This document shows, piece after piece, positions 37,132 to 46,135 of a stretch of DNA of 64,000 nt. Both the position numbers and the translations under genes were made by a program. Below the pieces are notes generated by a model. The model was given only the letters and a program-made list of their open reading frames with translations, was not told the origin of the DNA and did not search any database. Position 1 is the stretch's first letter; each line of letters begins with the position of its first letter. The stretch comes from Zhihengliuella alba. Its GTDB lineage: Bacteria > Actinomycetota > Actinomycetes > Actinomycetales > Micrococcaceae. The DNA lies in assembly GCF_039538765.1 (NCBI RefSeq), contig NZ_BAABCJ010000006.1:1-64000 (forward strand), read 5' to 3'.

Positions 37132-38154
37132 GTGTCGGGCGGCCCCGCCCGGCACCCCGGCGCCGCCGCGCCGGCCCCCGTGCTCGAGCGTCCCCGGCCC
37201 GCACGGCCGGTCCCGGACCGCAGGCCCCGGCGCCGGTGGCGGCGCGGGGGCGTCGGCGGCGGCGCGGTGAAGTCCCGGCGGTCGCGCATCCTCGGGCTGG
37301 CCTGGGTCCTGCCGGCGCTCCTGGTCCTCGGCGTGTTCGTCTATCTGCCGCTGGTGCAGAACTTCGTCTTCTCCACGCAGGAGTGGGACATCTACTCCGG
37401 CGCCTCCGTGCCCGTGGGGCTCGAGAACTACGAGAAGCTCCTCGGCGACGCGGTCTTCTGGAGGGCGCTCGGCAACAACGTCCTGTACGCGCTGCTGTCG
37501 ATCGTCTTCCAGGTGGCCGGCGCCCTGGTCCTCGCCGCGATGATCGAGAGCCTCCGCAGCGAGCGGTGGCGCAAGGCCCTCCGCGCGGTGTACTTCATCC
37601 CGTCCGCCATCTCGCTCACGGTCGCCGGCCTCCTGTTCTACTTCATCTACGAGCCGAACCTGGGGCTGTTGAACCACCTGCTGGACGCGACCGGGCTCGG
37701 TTTCCTGGCCCAGCCGTGGCTGGGCCAGGGATCTACCGCCATGGTGGCCATCATCGCCATGAGCCAGTGGCAGGGGTTCGGCTACTCGACGCTCCTGTTC
37801 GCGGTGGCGATCCAGCGCGTCCCCACCGAGCTCTACGAGGCCGCCGCACTGGACGGGGTCGGACCGATCCGCCGCTTCTTCAACGTGACCGTGCCGCTCG
37901 TGCGGGAGATGACCGGGCTCATGGTCATCATCACCATCTCGGGTGCATTCCAGGTCTTCAACGAGGTCATGGTGATGACCAGCGGCGGCCCCGACAACTC
38001 GACGCAGGTGCTCGCCACCTGGCTGTACCGCAGCGGCTTCGTGCAGAACGACTTCGGGTACGCGGCTGCGATCGCGACCGTGATCTTCGCGGTGACGCTC
38101 GCCGTCGCCCTCGGCCAGCTCTGGTACACACGACGCAGAAGGGTGGATTTCTGA
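37132..38154 (+). CDS. CUT1 ABC permease of the fructosamine importer (MalF type)
   Basis: A 340-residue permease with six membrane helices (RILGLAWVLPALLVLGVFVY first) and the EAA loop ELYEAAALDGVGPIRRFFNV. The first 45 residues are a Pro/Arg-rich, membrane-free leader. The start is uncertain: GTG 37132 has GAGG just before it, and GTG 37267 would remove the leader and begin MKSRRSRILG, closer to typical family length. It begins seven bases after the binding-protein gene. Confidence 0.8.
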   Translation: MSGGPARHPGAAAPAPVLERPRPARPVPDRRPRRRWRRGGVGGGAVKSRRSRILGLAWVLPALLVLGVFVYLPLVQNFVFSTQEWDIYSGASVPVGLENYEKLLGDAVFWRALGNNVLYALLSIVFQVAGALVLAAMIESLRSERWRKALRAVYFIPSAISLTVAGLLFYFIYEPNLGLLNHLLDATGLGFLAQPWLGQGSTAMVAIIAMSQWQGFGYSTLLFAVAIQRVPTELYEAAALDGVGPIRRFFNVTVPLVREMTGLMVIITISGAFQVFNEVMVMTSGGPDNSTQVLATWLYRSGFVQNDFGYAAAIATVIFAVTLAVALGQLWYTRRRRVDF

Positions 38155-38987
38155 TGACCCGCACCGGATTCCTCGGCTCCATCGGCCGAGTCTTCATGTG
38201 GTCCTTCCTGCTGGCGCTCGTGGTGGTGGTCGCCTATCCCCTGCTGTGGATGGTGCTCAACGGCTTCAAGACCAATGCGGAGCTCTTCGGCAACCCCTTC
38301 GCCCTGCCGGTCCAGCTGAACTGGGAGAACTACACCCTCGCGTGGAACAACGGGGTGAGCGACTACCTGACCGCCAGCGTCCTGGTCACGGTGACGTCGA
38401 CGGTCGCGACGGTCTTCATCAGCGCGTGGGCGGCCTATGGCCTGACGCGCGTGCGGATGCCATTCGGCGCCACGATCTCCGGCATCATCCTCGGTGGCCT
38501 GATGCTGGCACCCGCCGTCGCGCTCGTCCCGCTGGTGCGCATGTTCCAGGCCATGGGTCTCTACAACACGTTCTGGGCGCTGCTCATCCTCTACACCGCG
38601 TTCCGGATCCCGTTCACCACGTTCCTGATCCGCGCGTACATGATCGATCTGCCTCGCGAGATCGACGAGGCGGCCGAGGTGGACGGGGCGAGCCGCTGGA
38701 CCACGTTCTGGCGGATCACCCTGCCGATGTGCAAGCCGATCATCATCTCCACCGTGATCCTCCACATCCTCTTCGCCTGGAACGAGTACCTCTTCGCGAT
38801 GGTGTTCACGAGCGGCACCTCGGTCCAGACACTGCCCGTCGGCCTCACCAGCCTGATGAGCCGGCACGGGACCGACTATCCGGTGGTCTTCGCCGGCATG
38901 GTGGTCGCCGCGCTGCCGGTGATCGTGCTCTTCTTCGCCTGCCAGCGCTACTTCATCAAGGGCCTCTCGGAAGGGATCGGGAAATGA
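38154..38987 (+). CDS. CUT1 ABC permease of the fructosamine importer (MalG type)
   Basis: A 277-residue permease: VVVVAYPLLWMVLNGFKTN, ISAWAAYGLTRVRMPFG, the EAA loop EIDEAAEVDGASRWTTFWRI followed by LPMCKPIII, and the C-terminus QRYFIKGLSEGIGK. It starts in a TGATG overlap with the MalF-type gene and ends in an ATGA overlap with the epimerase gene. Confidence 0.87.
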   Translation: MTRTGFLGSIGRVFMWSFLLALVVVVAYPLLWMVLNGFKTNAELFGNPFALPVQLNWENYTLAWNNGVSDYLTASVLVTVTSTVATVFISAWAAYGLTRVRMPFGATISGIILGGLMLAPAVALVPLVRMFQAMGLYNTFWALLILYTAFRIPFTTFLIRAYMIDLPREIDEAAEVDGASRWTTFWRITLPMCKPIIISTVILHILFAWNEYLFAMVFTSGTSVQTLPVGLTSLMSRHGTDYPVVFAGMVVAALPVIVLFFACQRYFIKGLSEGIGK

Positions 38988-39844
38988 CGCGGGCACCGCT
39001 CGTCGACCGCATCACCGGGTCGAACTTCGGCTACCAGCACTTCCCGCTCGAGCGGTGCCTCGACGATCTCGCGACCCTCGGCCGCACCAGCATGGAGTTG
39101 TGGGGCGTGGCCCCGCATGCGCACGTCCCGTGGCTCGAGGACGACGACGCCCGCAGCATCCGGCGCGCCGCGGAGATGCGCGGGCTCCGCATCGCCTGCT
39201 TGACGCCGGAGCAGGTCGCGTACCCCGTCAACGTGGCGTCGCCGGATCCGCAGCTGCGCCGGAGCAGCGTCGCGATGTTCCGGCGCGCGGCCGAGCTGGC
39301 CGCCGAGCTCGGCGCGCAGATGCTCCTCGTCACGGCGGGGCGGGGCGGCGAGGACGAGTCGCCGTCGGCGGGCTGGGCGCGCGCCGTGGACTCGCTGGGC
39401 GAGATCACCGCCCACGCCGCGGGGCTGGGCGTGGACTGCGTGCTCGAACCCCTGCAGCGGGTCGAGTCCAACCTCGTGAACTCGGCCGCGGACGCGGCGC
39501 GGATGCTGGCCGACGTCGCGGAGCCGCGTCTCGGCGTGGTCCTCGACACCGTCGGTGCCGCCGTGTCCGGGGATTCCGTCGACGACTACGCGCAGCTGCT
39601 CGGCGAGCGCCTGCGCCACGTCCACCTCGTCGACGGCGCTCCCGCCGGCCATCTGGCCTGGGACGACGGGCGTCTGCCGCTGGACGAGATCGTCGCGGCC
39701 CTCGACCGCTGCGGGTACGAGGGCCTGGCGACGGTCGAGCTGTTCGGCGACGGACGCTACGCCCTCGAGCCACGCCCCGCGCTCGAACGATCGCTCGACG
39801 CCGTCCGCCGCGCCGTCGCCGGCGCCGGCGGAAACGCCGGCTGA
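38984..39844 (+). CDS. frlC: fructoselysine 3-epimerase-like TIM-barrel isomerase
   Basis: A 286-residue xylose-isomerase-like TIM barrel. The motif order matches FrlC: FPLERCLDDLATLGRTSMEL, WGVAPHAHVPWL, CLTPEQVAYPVNVASPD, VLEPLQRVESNLVNSA, LRHVHLVDGAPAGHL and YEGLATVELFGDGRYALEPR. Probable metal ligands are the Glu in VLEP, the Asp in VLDT, the His in VHLVD and the Glu in TVELF. FrlC interconverts fructoselysine and psicoselysine, feeding FrlD/FrlB encoded divergently. It is the last gene of the rightward operon. Confidence 0.8.
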   Translation: MTRAPLVDRITGSNFGYQHFPLERCLDDLATLGRTSMELWGVAPHAHVPWLEDDDARSIRRAAEMRGLRIACLTPEQVAYPVNVASPDPQLRRSSVAMFRRAAELAAELGAQMLLVTAGRGGEDESPSAGWARAVDSLGEITAHAAGLGVDCVLEPLQRVESNLVNSAADAARMLADVAEPRLGVVLDTVGAAVSGDSVDDYAQLLGERLRHVHLVDGAPAGHLAWDDGRLPLDEIVAALDRCGYEGLATVELFGDGRYALEPRPALERSLDAVRRAVAGAGGNAG

Positions 39845-39873
39845 CCGGTGCCGCACCCGCTGGGCGGCACCGG
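39845..39873. terminator. terminator between frlC and ligD
   Basis: CCGGTGCCGC at 39845-39854 pairs perfectly with GCGGCACCGG at 39864-39873, starting immediately after the frlC stop. The two flanking genes converge, so it may serve both. Confidence 0.68.
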
Positions 39874-39947
39874 CGGAAAGCCGGTCGGCAGGGTTCCTTG
39901 GAGGGCGCCGCCGCGACCGGTCCGGCGGGTCCCTTCCGGGCCGAGCG

Positions 39948-42623
39948 TCACTCCTCCCAGCCGACGTCGTCCGCGTCCTTGTCCGGACGCCAGCCCCGCC
40001 AGACGGGGTGGCGGAGCCGGCCGCCGCCGGTGACCTCGGAGTAGCGGACCTCGCCGACCAGCCGCGGCGTCACCCAGTGGGCGTCCCGCGCATCGGCGCG
40101 GGGCACGTCCGCCGGTGGGGTCTTGCGCTCGATCCGGCGCAGCTTCTGGGCCGCCTCCTCGAGGTCGCGGTCGTCGAACCCCGTGCCGACGCGTCCGGCG
40201 TAGACGAGCCCGCCGTCCTCCGGCACCGCGACCAGGAGGGAGCCGATGCTGCCGGCGCGCGAGCCGAGGCCGGTCCGCCAGCCGATGACCACGACCTCCT
40301 GGTGCTTCTCGTTCTTGATCTTGATCCAGTTCCGGCTGCGCCGGCCGGGCTGGTAGGTCGAGTCGGCGCGCTTGGCGATGATGCCCTCGAGGCCCAGCTC
40401 CAGGCTGGACTCGATCGCGTCGTCGACGCCGCTGCGCCCGTCCGCGTCGTCGCGGCTGGTGCCGTGCGCCGGCGGCTGGTGGATGTGCTCGCCCTCCTCG
40501 ACGGCGGCGAGGAGCGCCTCCCGCCGTTCGGTGTAGGGCTCGCGCATCAGGGCCCGGACGCCGCCGTCGTCCGGCACCCGCAGGGCGTCGAACAGCATCA
40601 GGTGCACCGGGACCTTCTCCGCCGCGGCCTCGATCTCCTTCTTCCTGGTCAGCTTCATCCGGGTCTGCAGGAGCCCGAAGTCGGGGCGGTGCCCCGCGCC
40701 GAGCGCCACGATCTCGCCGTCCAGGACCGCGCCGTGGAGGTCCGCCCCGTCGGCGCCGAGGCCGGCGAGCTCCTGCAGCTCCGGGTAGAGCGCCGACATG
40801 TCGCGGCCGTTCCGGCTGGTCAGCTGGGCCTTCCCGTCGACGATGCCGACGATCGCGCGGACGCCGTCCCACTTCATCTCGAAGACCCAGTCGTCGTCCG
40901 GCGCGAGGTCGCCGACGCCGCCGGCGGTCGCGAGCATCGGCGCCGGGGGCTCCTCCAGCTCCTCGGTCCAGCGGGCATCGCCCTGCCGGGGCTTCTTCGG
41001 CGCGGAGCTGCGCTGCGCCTCCCGCCGGGCAGCGCGGTCCCGCGGGGAGCGGGACTGGTCCTTCATGAGCTTCAGCAGCCAGTTGTCCTCGCCGCCCATG
41101 CCCGGCGCATTGATCAGCGCGAAGCGCCGCGGCACCCCGCCGAGCCCGCCGTCCGGCCGGCCGGAGAGCACCGCGATGACCTCCTTGCCCTCGCGCCACT
41201 TCTCGATCTCGATGGTCCCGCTGTCCCAGATCGAGACCTGCCCGGCCCCGTACTCGCCCTTGGCGATCTCGCCCTCGAACGTCGCGTACTCCATCGGGTG
41301 ATCCTCGGTCTGGACGGCCAGGCGGTTCTCGTCCGTCTCGAGCGGCGGCCCCTTGGGGACCGCCCAGGAGACCAGGACGCCGGAGTGCTCCAGGCGGAAG
41401 TCGTAGTGCAGCCGCCGGGCGTGGTGCTCCTGGATGACGAAGATGGGCTCCTCCCCCTCGCGCGGCGCGGGCGACTCCTCGGGCACCGGCTCTCGCGTCT
41501 TCGTGGCATCCCGCTTGGCGCGGTACTCGGCGAGCCGGTCCGCGGGCGCCGGCGCAGCGCCGTCGTCCCCCTTCTTCCCCGTCCGGCCCGCGGCGCCGTT
41601 GCCGCCGGACTTCTTGGACTTCTTGGACTCCTTCGACTCCGAGGGTCCATCGCCGGCGGACGACGGCTGCTCGGCGGCCTTCCGGCCGGCCCGCGGCCCG
41701 GGCCCCTCGGTCTCCGAGGTCCCGTGCCAGCCCTGCTCGGCGATGGGGTCCAGCCCGGACTCGACGCGCTCGAGCACGTCCAGGTAGTCCAACTGGGCGA
41801 GGTCCGGGCTCTTGATCTCCTTCCAGGTGCGCGGCGCCGCGACCATGGGCCGGGCGCGGCCGCGCAGCGAGTACGGGCAGACGGTGGTCTTGTTGCCGTT
41901 GTTCTGACTCCAGTCCACCAGCACCTTGCCCGTGCGCAGGGTCTTCTTCATGTCGGAGACCACCAGGTCCGGATGGTCCGCCTCGAGCGCGCGGGCGAGC
42001 TCGTGCGCGACGTCGGAGACCTGCTCGGTGGTGTAGGTCCCGTCGAGCGCCACATAGAGGTGGATGCCCTTGGAGCCGGAGGTCACCGGCACGGCGGTGA
42101 GGTCCATCCCGTCGAGCAGCTCCCGGCACAGCAGCGCCACCTCGGCGCACTCGGCGAGCCCGGCCCCCTCCCCCGGGTCCAGGTCCAGCACCATCCGGTC
42201 CGGGTTCCTCGGCGTCCCGTCCGGGGCGAAGCGCCACTGCGGCACGTGGACCTCCAGCGCCGCGACCTGGCCGAACCAGGCGAGCACCGCCGGGTCGTTG
42301 GCCAGCGGGTAGGTGTTGGTGTGGTCCTTGTGCTTGATGGCCGCGCGCGGGATCCAGTCCGGCGCCGAGTCCTCCAGGTCCTTGCGGAAGAAGACCTTGC
42401 CGGGCTTGTCCTCGGTGCCGACCCCGTCCACCCAGCGCTTGCGCGTGACGGGCCGCCAGGCGGCCTGCGGGACCAGGACGTGGGCCACCCGGGCCAGGTA
42501 GTCCAGCACGTCCGCCTTGGTGGTGCCGGCCTCCGGGTAGAGGACCTTGTCCAGGTTGCTCACGCGCAGCCGCTGCCCGGCGACCTCCACCGTCTGCCGC
42601 TGCGATCCGCTCCGTCCCGCCAT
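39948..42623 (-). CDS. ligD: multifunctional ATP-dependent DNA ligase LigD
   Basis: An 891-residue NHEJ enzyme with polymerase-phosphoesterase-ligase order. Polymerase domain residues about 10-300: catalytic DxD in VLDLDPGEG, SGSKGIHLYVAL and VLVDWSQNN. A Lys/Ser/Gly linker is at about 310-365. The 3'-phosphoesterase domain (about 370-520) has HHARRLHYDFRLEH with its catalytic His/Asp/Arg set. The ligase domain starts at about 560 with nucleophile K584 in EMKWDG, and the OB-fold is at the C-terminus. It polishes and seals double-strand breaks together with Ku, encoded divergently 154 bases away. Confidence 0.92.
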   Translation of the reverse strand: MAGRSGSQRQTVEVAGQRLRVSNLDKVLYPEAGTTKADVLDYLARVAHVLVPQAAWRPVTRKRWVDGVGTEDKPGKVFFRKDLEDSAPDWIPRAAIKHKDHTNTYPLANDPAVLAWFGQVAALEVHVPQWRFAPDGTPRNPDRMVLDLDPGEGAGLAECAEVALLCRELLDGMDLTAVPVTSGSKGIHLYVALDGTYTTEQVSDVAHELARALEADHPDLVVSDMKKTLRTGKVLVDWSQNNGNKTTVCPYSLRGRARPMVAAPRTWKEIKSPDLAQLDYLDVLERVESGLDPIAEQGWHGTSETEGPGPRAGRKAAEQPSSAGDGPSESKESKKSKKSGGNGAAGRTGKKGDDGAAPAPADRLAEYRAKRDATKTREPVPEESPAPREGEEPIFVIQEHHARRLHYDFRLEHSGVLVSWAVPKGPPLETDENRLAVQTEDHPMEYATFEGEIAKGEYGAGQVSIWDSGTIEIEKWREGKEVIAVLSGRPDGGLGGVPRRFALINAPGMGGEDNWLLKLMKDQSRSPRDRAARREAQRSSAPKKPRQGDARWTEELEEPPAPMLATAGGVGDLAPDDDWVFEMKWDGVRAIVGIVDGKAQLTSRNGRDMSALYPELQELAGLGADGADLHGAVLDGEIVALGAGHRPDFGLLQTRMKLTRKKEIEAAAEKVPVHLMLFDALRVPDDGGVRALMREPYTERREALLAAVEEGEHIHQPPAHGTSRDDADGRSGVDDAIESSLELGLEGIIAKRADSTYQPGRRSRNWIKIKNEKHQEVVVIGWRTGLGSRAGSIGSLLVAVPEDGGLVYAGRVGTGFDDRDLEEAAQKLRRIERKTPPADVPRADARDAHWVTPRLVGEVRYSEVTGGGRLRHPVWRGWRPDKDADDVGWEE

Positions 42624-42777
42624 GCTCTCCTCCGTTCCCGCCTGCGTCCGCGCCGGCGGTCCCGCGTCCCACCAGGGGCGCAGGGCGCCGCACTGCTCCC
42701 ACCCTGTCCGGCGGGGGCTGGCTTGGCCAGAGGACTCAGCGAATCCCTAGCCAACTCCAAAGGTCCGGTGGTTCACT

Positions 42778-43890
42778 GTGGCCATGAGGGCCATATGGAC
42801 GGGCGCTGTCGCCTTCGGACTGGTCAACGTGCCGGTCAAGGTCTACGGCGCGACCACGGATCACGACATCCGCCTGCACCAGGTGCACGACGCCGACGGC
42901 GGGCGGATCCGCTACGAGCGCCGGTGCGAGGTCTGCGGCAAGAAGGTCGAGTACGAGGACATCGACAAGGCGTACGACGACGGCGACCGCACCGTGGTCC
43001 TCTCCGACGAGGAGATCGAGTCGCTGCCGGCCGAGAAGAGCGACGAGATCGACGTGGTGCAGTTCGTGCCGAGCGATCAGATCGACCCGCTGCTCCTGGA
43101 CAAGAGCTACTACCTGGAGCCGATGTCCAAGTCGCCGAAGGCGTACATCCTGCTGCGGCGCACCCTCGAGGCCAGCGACCTCACGGCGATCGTCCGGTTC
43201 TCCCTGCGCCGACGCACCAACCTGGGCGCGCTGCGGGTACGGGACAAGGTCCTGATCCTCCAGCAGCTGCGCTGGGCCGACGAGCTGCGCGAGGTGGACT
43301 TCCCGGCCACCCAGAGCAAGGCCAAGGTCAGCGACCAGGAACTGAAGATGGCCTCTGCGCTCGTGGACCAGTTCTCCGGCGACTTCACGCCCGAGGACTA
43401 CGTGGACGAGTACCAGGAGGAGCTCCAGGTGCTCATCGAGGAGAAACTGGAGCAGGGGGACGCGCTGGACACGGACGCCACCTTCGGCGACGCCGAGGCC
43501 GCACGCGAGGAGGCCGAGACCGATCGCGGCAACGTCGTGGACCTCATGGAGGCGCTCAAGCGCAGCGTCGAGTCCAAGCGCGGCGGCGGCTCCAAGCGCG
43601 CCTCCGCGGCTGACGCGGACGCCGACGAGAGCGACGACGACGCAGACGAGAAGCCTGAGCCGTCGCGGAAGTCGGCGTCCTCCAAGAGTGGGTCCAAATC
43701 GAGCGGGTCCAAATCGAGCGGAACCAAGTCGAGCGGATCGAAGTCGTCGGCCAAGAAGAAGGAATCGACGTCCGGGACCGCCAAGAAGTCCTCCGCGGCG
43801 AAGAAGTCCGGCACCGCCAAGAAGTCGTCGGGCTCGTCCGGCAGCTCCTCCTCCGACAGCAGCAAGAAGACCACCAAGAAGAGCGCGTAG
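42778..43890 (+). CDS. ku: non-homologous end-joining protein Ku
   Basis: A 370-residue Ku. The core (residues 1-255) starts MRAIWTGAVAFGLVNVPVKVY after an initial M-A and includes RCEVCGKKVEYEDIDKAY, YYLEPMSKSPKAYILLRRTLE and MASALVDQFSGDFTPEDYVD. The last about 100 residues are a Lys/Ser-rich repeat tail (SGSKSSGSKSSG, AKKSSAAKKSG), longer than minimal Ku and like the DNA-tethering tails of some actinobacterial Ku proteins. The start is GTG 42778 or ATG 42784. It bridges DNA ends and recruits LigD. The next gene follows with no gap. Confidence 0.92.
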   Translation: MAMRAIWTGAVAFGLVNVPVKVYGATTDHDIRLHQVHDADGGRIRYERRCEVCGKKVEYEDIDKAYDDGDRTVVLSDEEIESLPAEKSDEIDVVQFVPSDQIDPLLLDKSYYLEPMSKSPKAYILLRRTLEASDLTAIVRFSLRRRTNLGALRVRDKVLILQQLRWADELREVDFPATQSKAKVSDQELKMASALVDQFSGDFTPEDYVDEYQEELQVLIEEKLEQGDALDTDATFGDAEAAREEAETDRGNVVDLMEALKRSVESKRGGGSKRASAADADADESDDDADEKPEPSRKSASSKSGSKSSGSKSSGTKSSGSKSSAKKKESTSGTAKKSSAAKKSGTAKKSSGSSGSSSSDSSKKTTKKSA

Positions 43891-44898
43891 GTGAGAGCCG
43901 AGTCCATGTCGCCCGCCGCGGACGGGCTGGTCCGCGTCGAGCCCGGGGAAGGCGGGATCCGCCGCCGTCGAGCCGGCAAGGGGTTCGCGTACTACTCGGC
44001 CAACGGGCGCAGGATCGGGCCCGGGCCGCTGCTGGAGCGCATCAAGGGACTCGTGATTCCGCCGGCCTGGACCGACGTGTGGATCTCCTCCGAGCCCCGG
44101 GCGCACATCCAGGCGACCGGGGTGGATGACGCGGGCCGCCGGCAGTACCTGTACCACCCCGAGTGGCGGGAGCACCGGGACGCGGAGAAGTTCGCGCATT
44201 CGCTGGCCTTCGCCCGGAGGCTGCCGGCCATCCGGCGGGCCGTCACCCGGGACCTGCGCCAGTCCGACGACGGGCAGCGCCGCGCGCTGGCGGCCGCTGT
44301 GCGGCTGATGGACCGCGCCGGCCTGCGCGTCGGTGGGGCGGAGTACGCGCAGGAGAACGGATCGTTCGGGGCGGCGACCCTGGAGCGGCGTCATGTGAGC
44401 CTCGAGCACGGGATCGTCCACCTGCGCTTCCGCGGCAAGTCCGGCAACGACTGGGACGTCCGCGTGGAGGACGACCTACTGCACGGCTTCTTCGAGTCCG
44501 TGCCCGCCGGACCGCGTCCGGCGCCGGCGCTGTGCTTCGCCACGACCGCCGGTCCAGGCCGGGGCGGGCGGCGCTGGGCATGCATCGACGCCGGAGGCAT
44601 CAACGCGTACCTCGAGCGGATCGCCGGGCCCGGCTTCTCGGCCAAGGATTTCCGGACCTGGCAGGGCACCGTCGTCGCGGCGCGCAGCCTCGCCCGGTCC
44701 TACCGCGCGGGCGACACCTCGCCCGGCGCCGTCGCCGCCGCCATGAAGGCGGCGGCCGAGTGGCTGCACAACACTCCCACGATCGCCCGCGACTCGTATG
44801 TGGACCCGCGCGTGGTGGAGCTGTTCGAGCGCGGCCGGGTCGCGGACTTCTCCAAGCAGCCGGACCGGGCTGTCCTGGCGCTCCTCACCGCGGGCTGA
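43891..44898 (+). CDS. bacterial DNA topoisomerase IB
   Basis: A 335-residue poxvirus-type topoisomerase IB. The N-terminal domain has GKGFAYYSANGRRIGPGPLL, IPPAWTDVWIS and GRRQYLYHPEWRE. The catalytic domain has GLRVGGAEYAQENGSFGAATL, FRGKSGNDW, FSAKDFRTWQGT and the active-site tyrosine in SYVDPRV (Y303). It relaxes supercoils through a 3'-phosphotyrosine. GTG 43891 directly abuts the ku stop; ATG 43906 is an equally good start. Co-transcription with ku suggests a role near double-strand-break repair. Its 3' end overlaps the convergent MFS gene by 14 bases. Confidence 0.88.
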   Translation: MRAESMSPAADGLVRVEPGEGGIRRRRAGKGFAYYSANGRRIGPGPLLERIKGLVIPPAWTDVWISSEPRAHIQATGVDDAGRRQYLYHPEWREHRDAEKFAHSLAFARRLPAIRRAVTRDLRQSDDGQRRALAAAVRLMDRAGLRVGGAEYAQENGSFGAATLERRHVSLEHGIVHLRFRGKSGNDWDVRVEDDLLHGFFESVPAGPRPAPALCFATTAGPGRGGRRWACIDAGGINAYLERIAGPGFSAKDFRTWQGTVVAARSLARSYRAGDTSPGAVAAAMKAAAEWLHNTPTIARDSYVDPRVVELFERGRVADFSKQPDRAVLALLTAG

Positions 44899-46135
44899 GG
44901 GCGTCGGCCGGGGGCAGGGCCTCGGCGTGGGCCTGCTCCGAGCGCGCACGACGGCGGTCGATGAGTCCGAGGGCCGCCGTCGGGATCAGCGTGAGCGCGA
45001 TGACTGCGGTGCCCACTGCGGCGGGCCCGTCGAGCCCCAGCGGCGTGTCCAGCGCCGCGCCGGCGATCGGCGTGACGGTGGCGGTGCCGAGATTGAAGGC
45101 GGCGACGCTCAGTGCCGAGCCGAGCGCCGCTGCCCTGCCGGAGAAACGCACGGCGAGATGGATGAGGACGCCGTTCGCGCTGAGGCCGACGAGGCCCAAC
45201 AGTGCGACCGTGGCGACGAGCGCCCACGGCGAGCTCGAGAACAGGGCGATCGAGGCCATCAGGACCGTGGAGACTGCCGGCGTCACGATGGTCACCGCAT
45301 GCGGGTGCCGGTCCCCCAGACGGCCGGCGAGGAGCGTCCCGGCGAAGGAACCGATCCCGAAGACGCTGAGCACCAGGGGGACCGCCGCGGTGGACAGACC
45401 CGCCCGGTCGGTGAGCACCGGCGCGATGTAGGAGTACGCGGCCAGGACGCCACCGCTCGTCGTAGCGCAGGCGAGGAGAACCAACCACAACCTGGGGGAG
45501 AGGAGGTCGCCCAGGTCCGCGACGATGTCGCCGGCTGCGCTGCCACGGTCGGGCTGGTCACGCGGCACCCGCCGGAGGACCAGCACGGTCACGAGGGCGG
45601 CAGCCGCGGCGAGCGTCCAGAAGGTTCCGCGCCACCCTGTCACGTGGGCGATGTACGCGCCCAGGGGGACGCCGAGGACCGTGGCCAGCGACCCGCCGGC
45701 AGCGACGACGCCGACGGCGCGCGAGGCCAGGCCGGGACCCGCAGCGCGGCTCGCGACGACGGCGGCCACGGCCCAGAAGGCGCCGGTCGCCACGCCGGTG
45801 ACGAACCGGGCGGCGACGATCTGCCCAGCGTCGGCGGCCAGTGCCACCCAGACGTGCCCGAGCACGAAGATCCCGAGCGCGATGAGCAGGGTCAGTCGCT
45901 GCGAGAGCCGGACCGTGAGCACGGTCATCAGCGGCGCTCCGATGATCATGCCGACGGCGAAGACGGTGATGAAGGATCCGACGCGGGCGAGCGACACCCC
46001 GAGTCCCCCGGCGATGTCCGGCAGGATGCCAGCGACGACGAACTCGGTGGTCAGCATCAGGAACGTGCCGACGGCGAGGACGTAGACGGCCAGGGGCAGG
46101 CGGTGGCGTCCCGCCCTCTCCGCAGGAATGCTCAC
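44885..46135 (-). CDS. MFS transporter, DHA1 drug/sugar efflux type
   Basis: A 416-residue protein with 12 membrane segments. The DHA1/AraJ-like pattern is clear: YVLAVGTFLMLTTEFVVAGI, LPDIAGGLGVSLARVGSF, the motif GAPLMTVLTVRLSQRLTLL between helices 2 and 3, and GRLGDRHPH in the middle loop. It overlaps the alcohol dehydrogenase gene by ATGA, so it is probably induced with it. A proton-coupled export role for a small toxic compound is likely. The substrate is unknown. Confidence 0.82.
   Translation of the reverse strand: MSIPAERAGRHRLPLAVYVLAVGTFLMLTTEFVVAGILPDIAGGLGVSLARVGSFITVFAVGMIIGAPLMTVLTVRLSQRLTLLIALGIFVLGHVWVALAADAGQIVAARFVTGVATGAFWAVAAVVASRAAGPGLASRAVGVVAAGGSLATVLGVPLGAYIAHVTGWRGTFWTLAAAAALVTVLVLRRVPRDQPDRGSAAGDIVADLGDLLSPRLWLVLLACATTSGGVLAAYSYIAPVLTDRAGLSTAAVPLVLSVFGIGSFAGTLLAGRLGDRHPHAVTIVTPAVSTVLMASIALFSSSPWALVATVALLGLVGLSANGVLIHLAVRFSGRAAALGSALSVAAFNLGTATVTPIAGAALDTPLGLDGPAAVGTAVIALTLIPTAALGLIDRRRARSEQAHAEALPPADALSPR

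Noticed and set aside
39555..43613. A 1352-codon open frame on the plus strand across frlC, ligD and ku
   Set aside because: It is antisense to LigD and out of frame with frlC and ku, without any recognisable domain.
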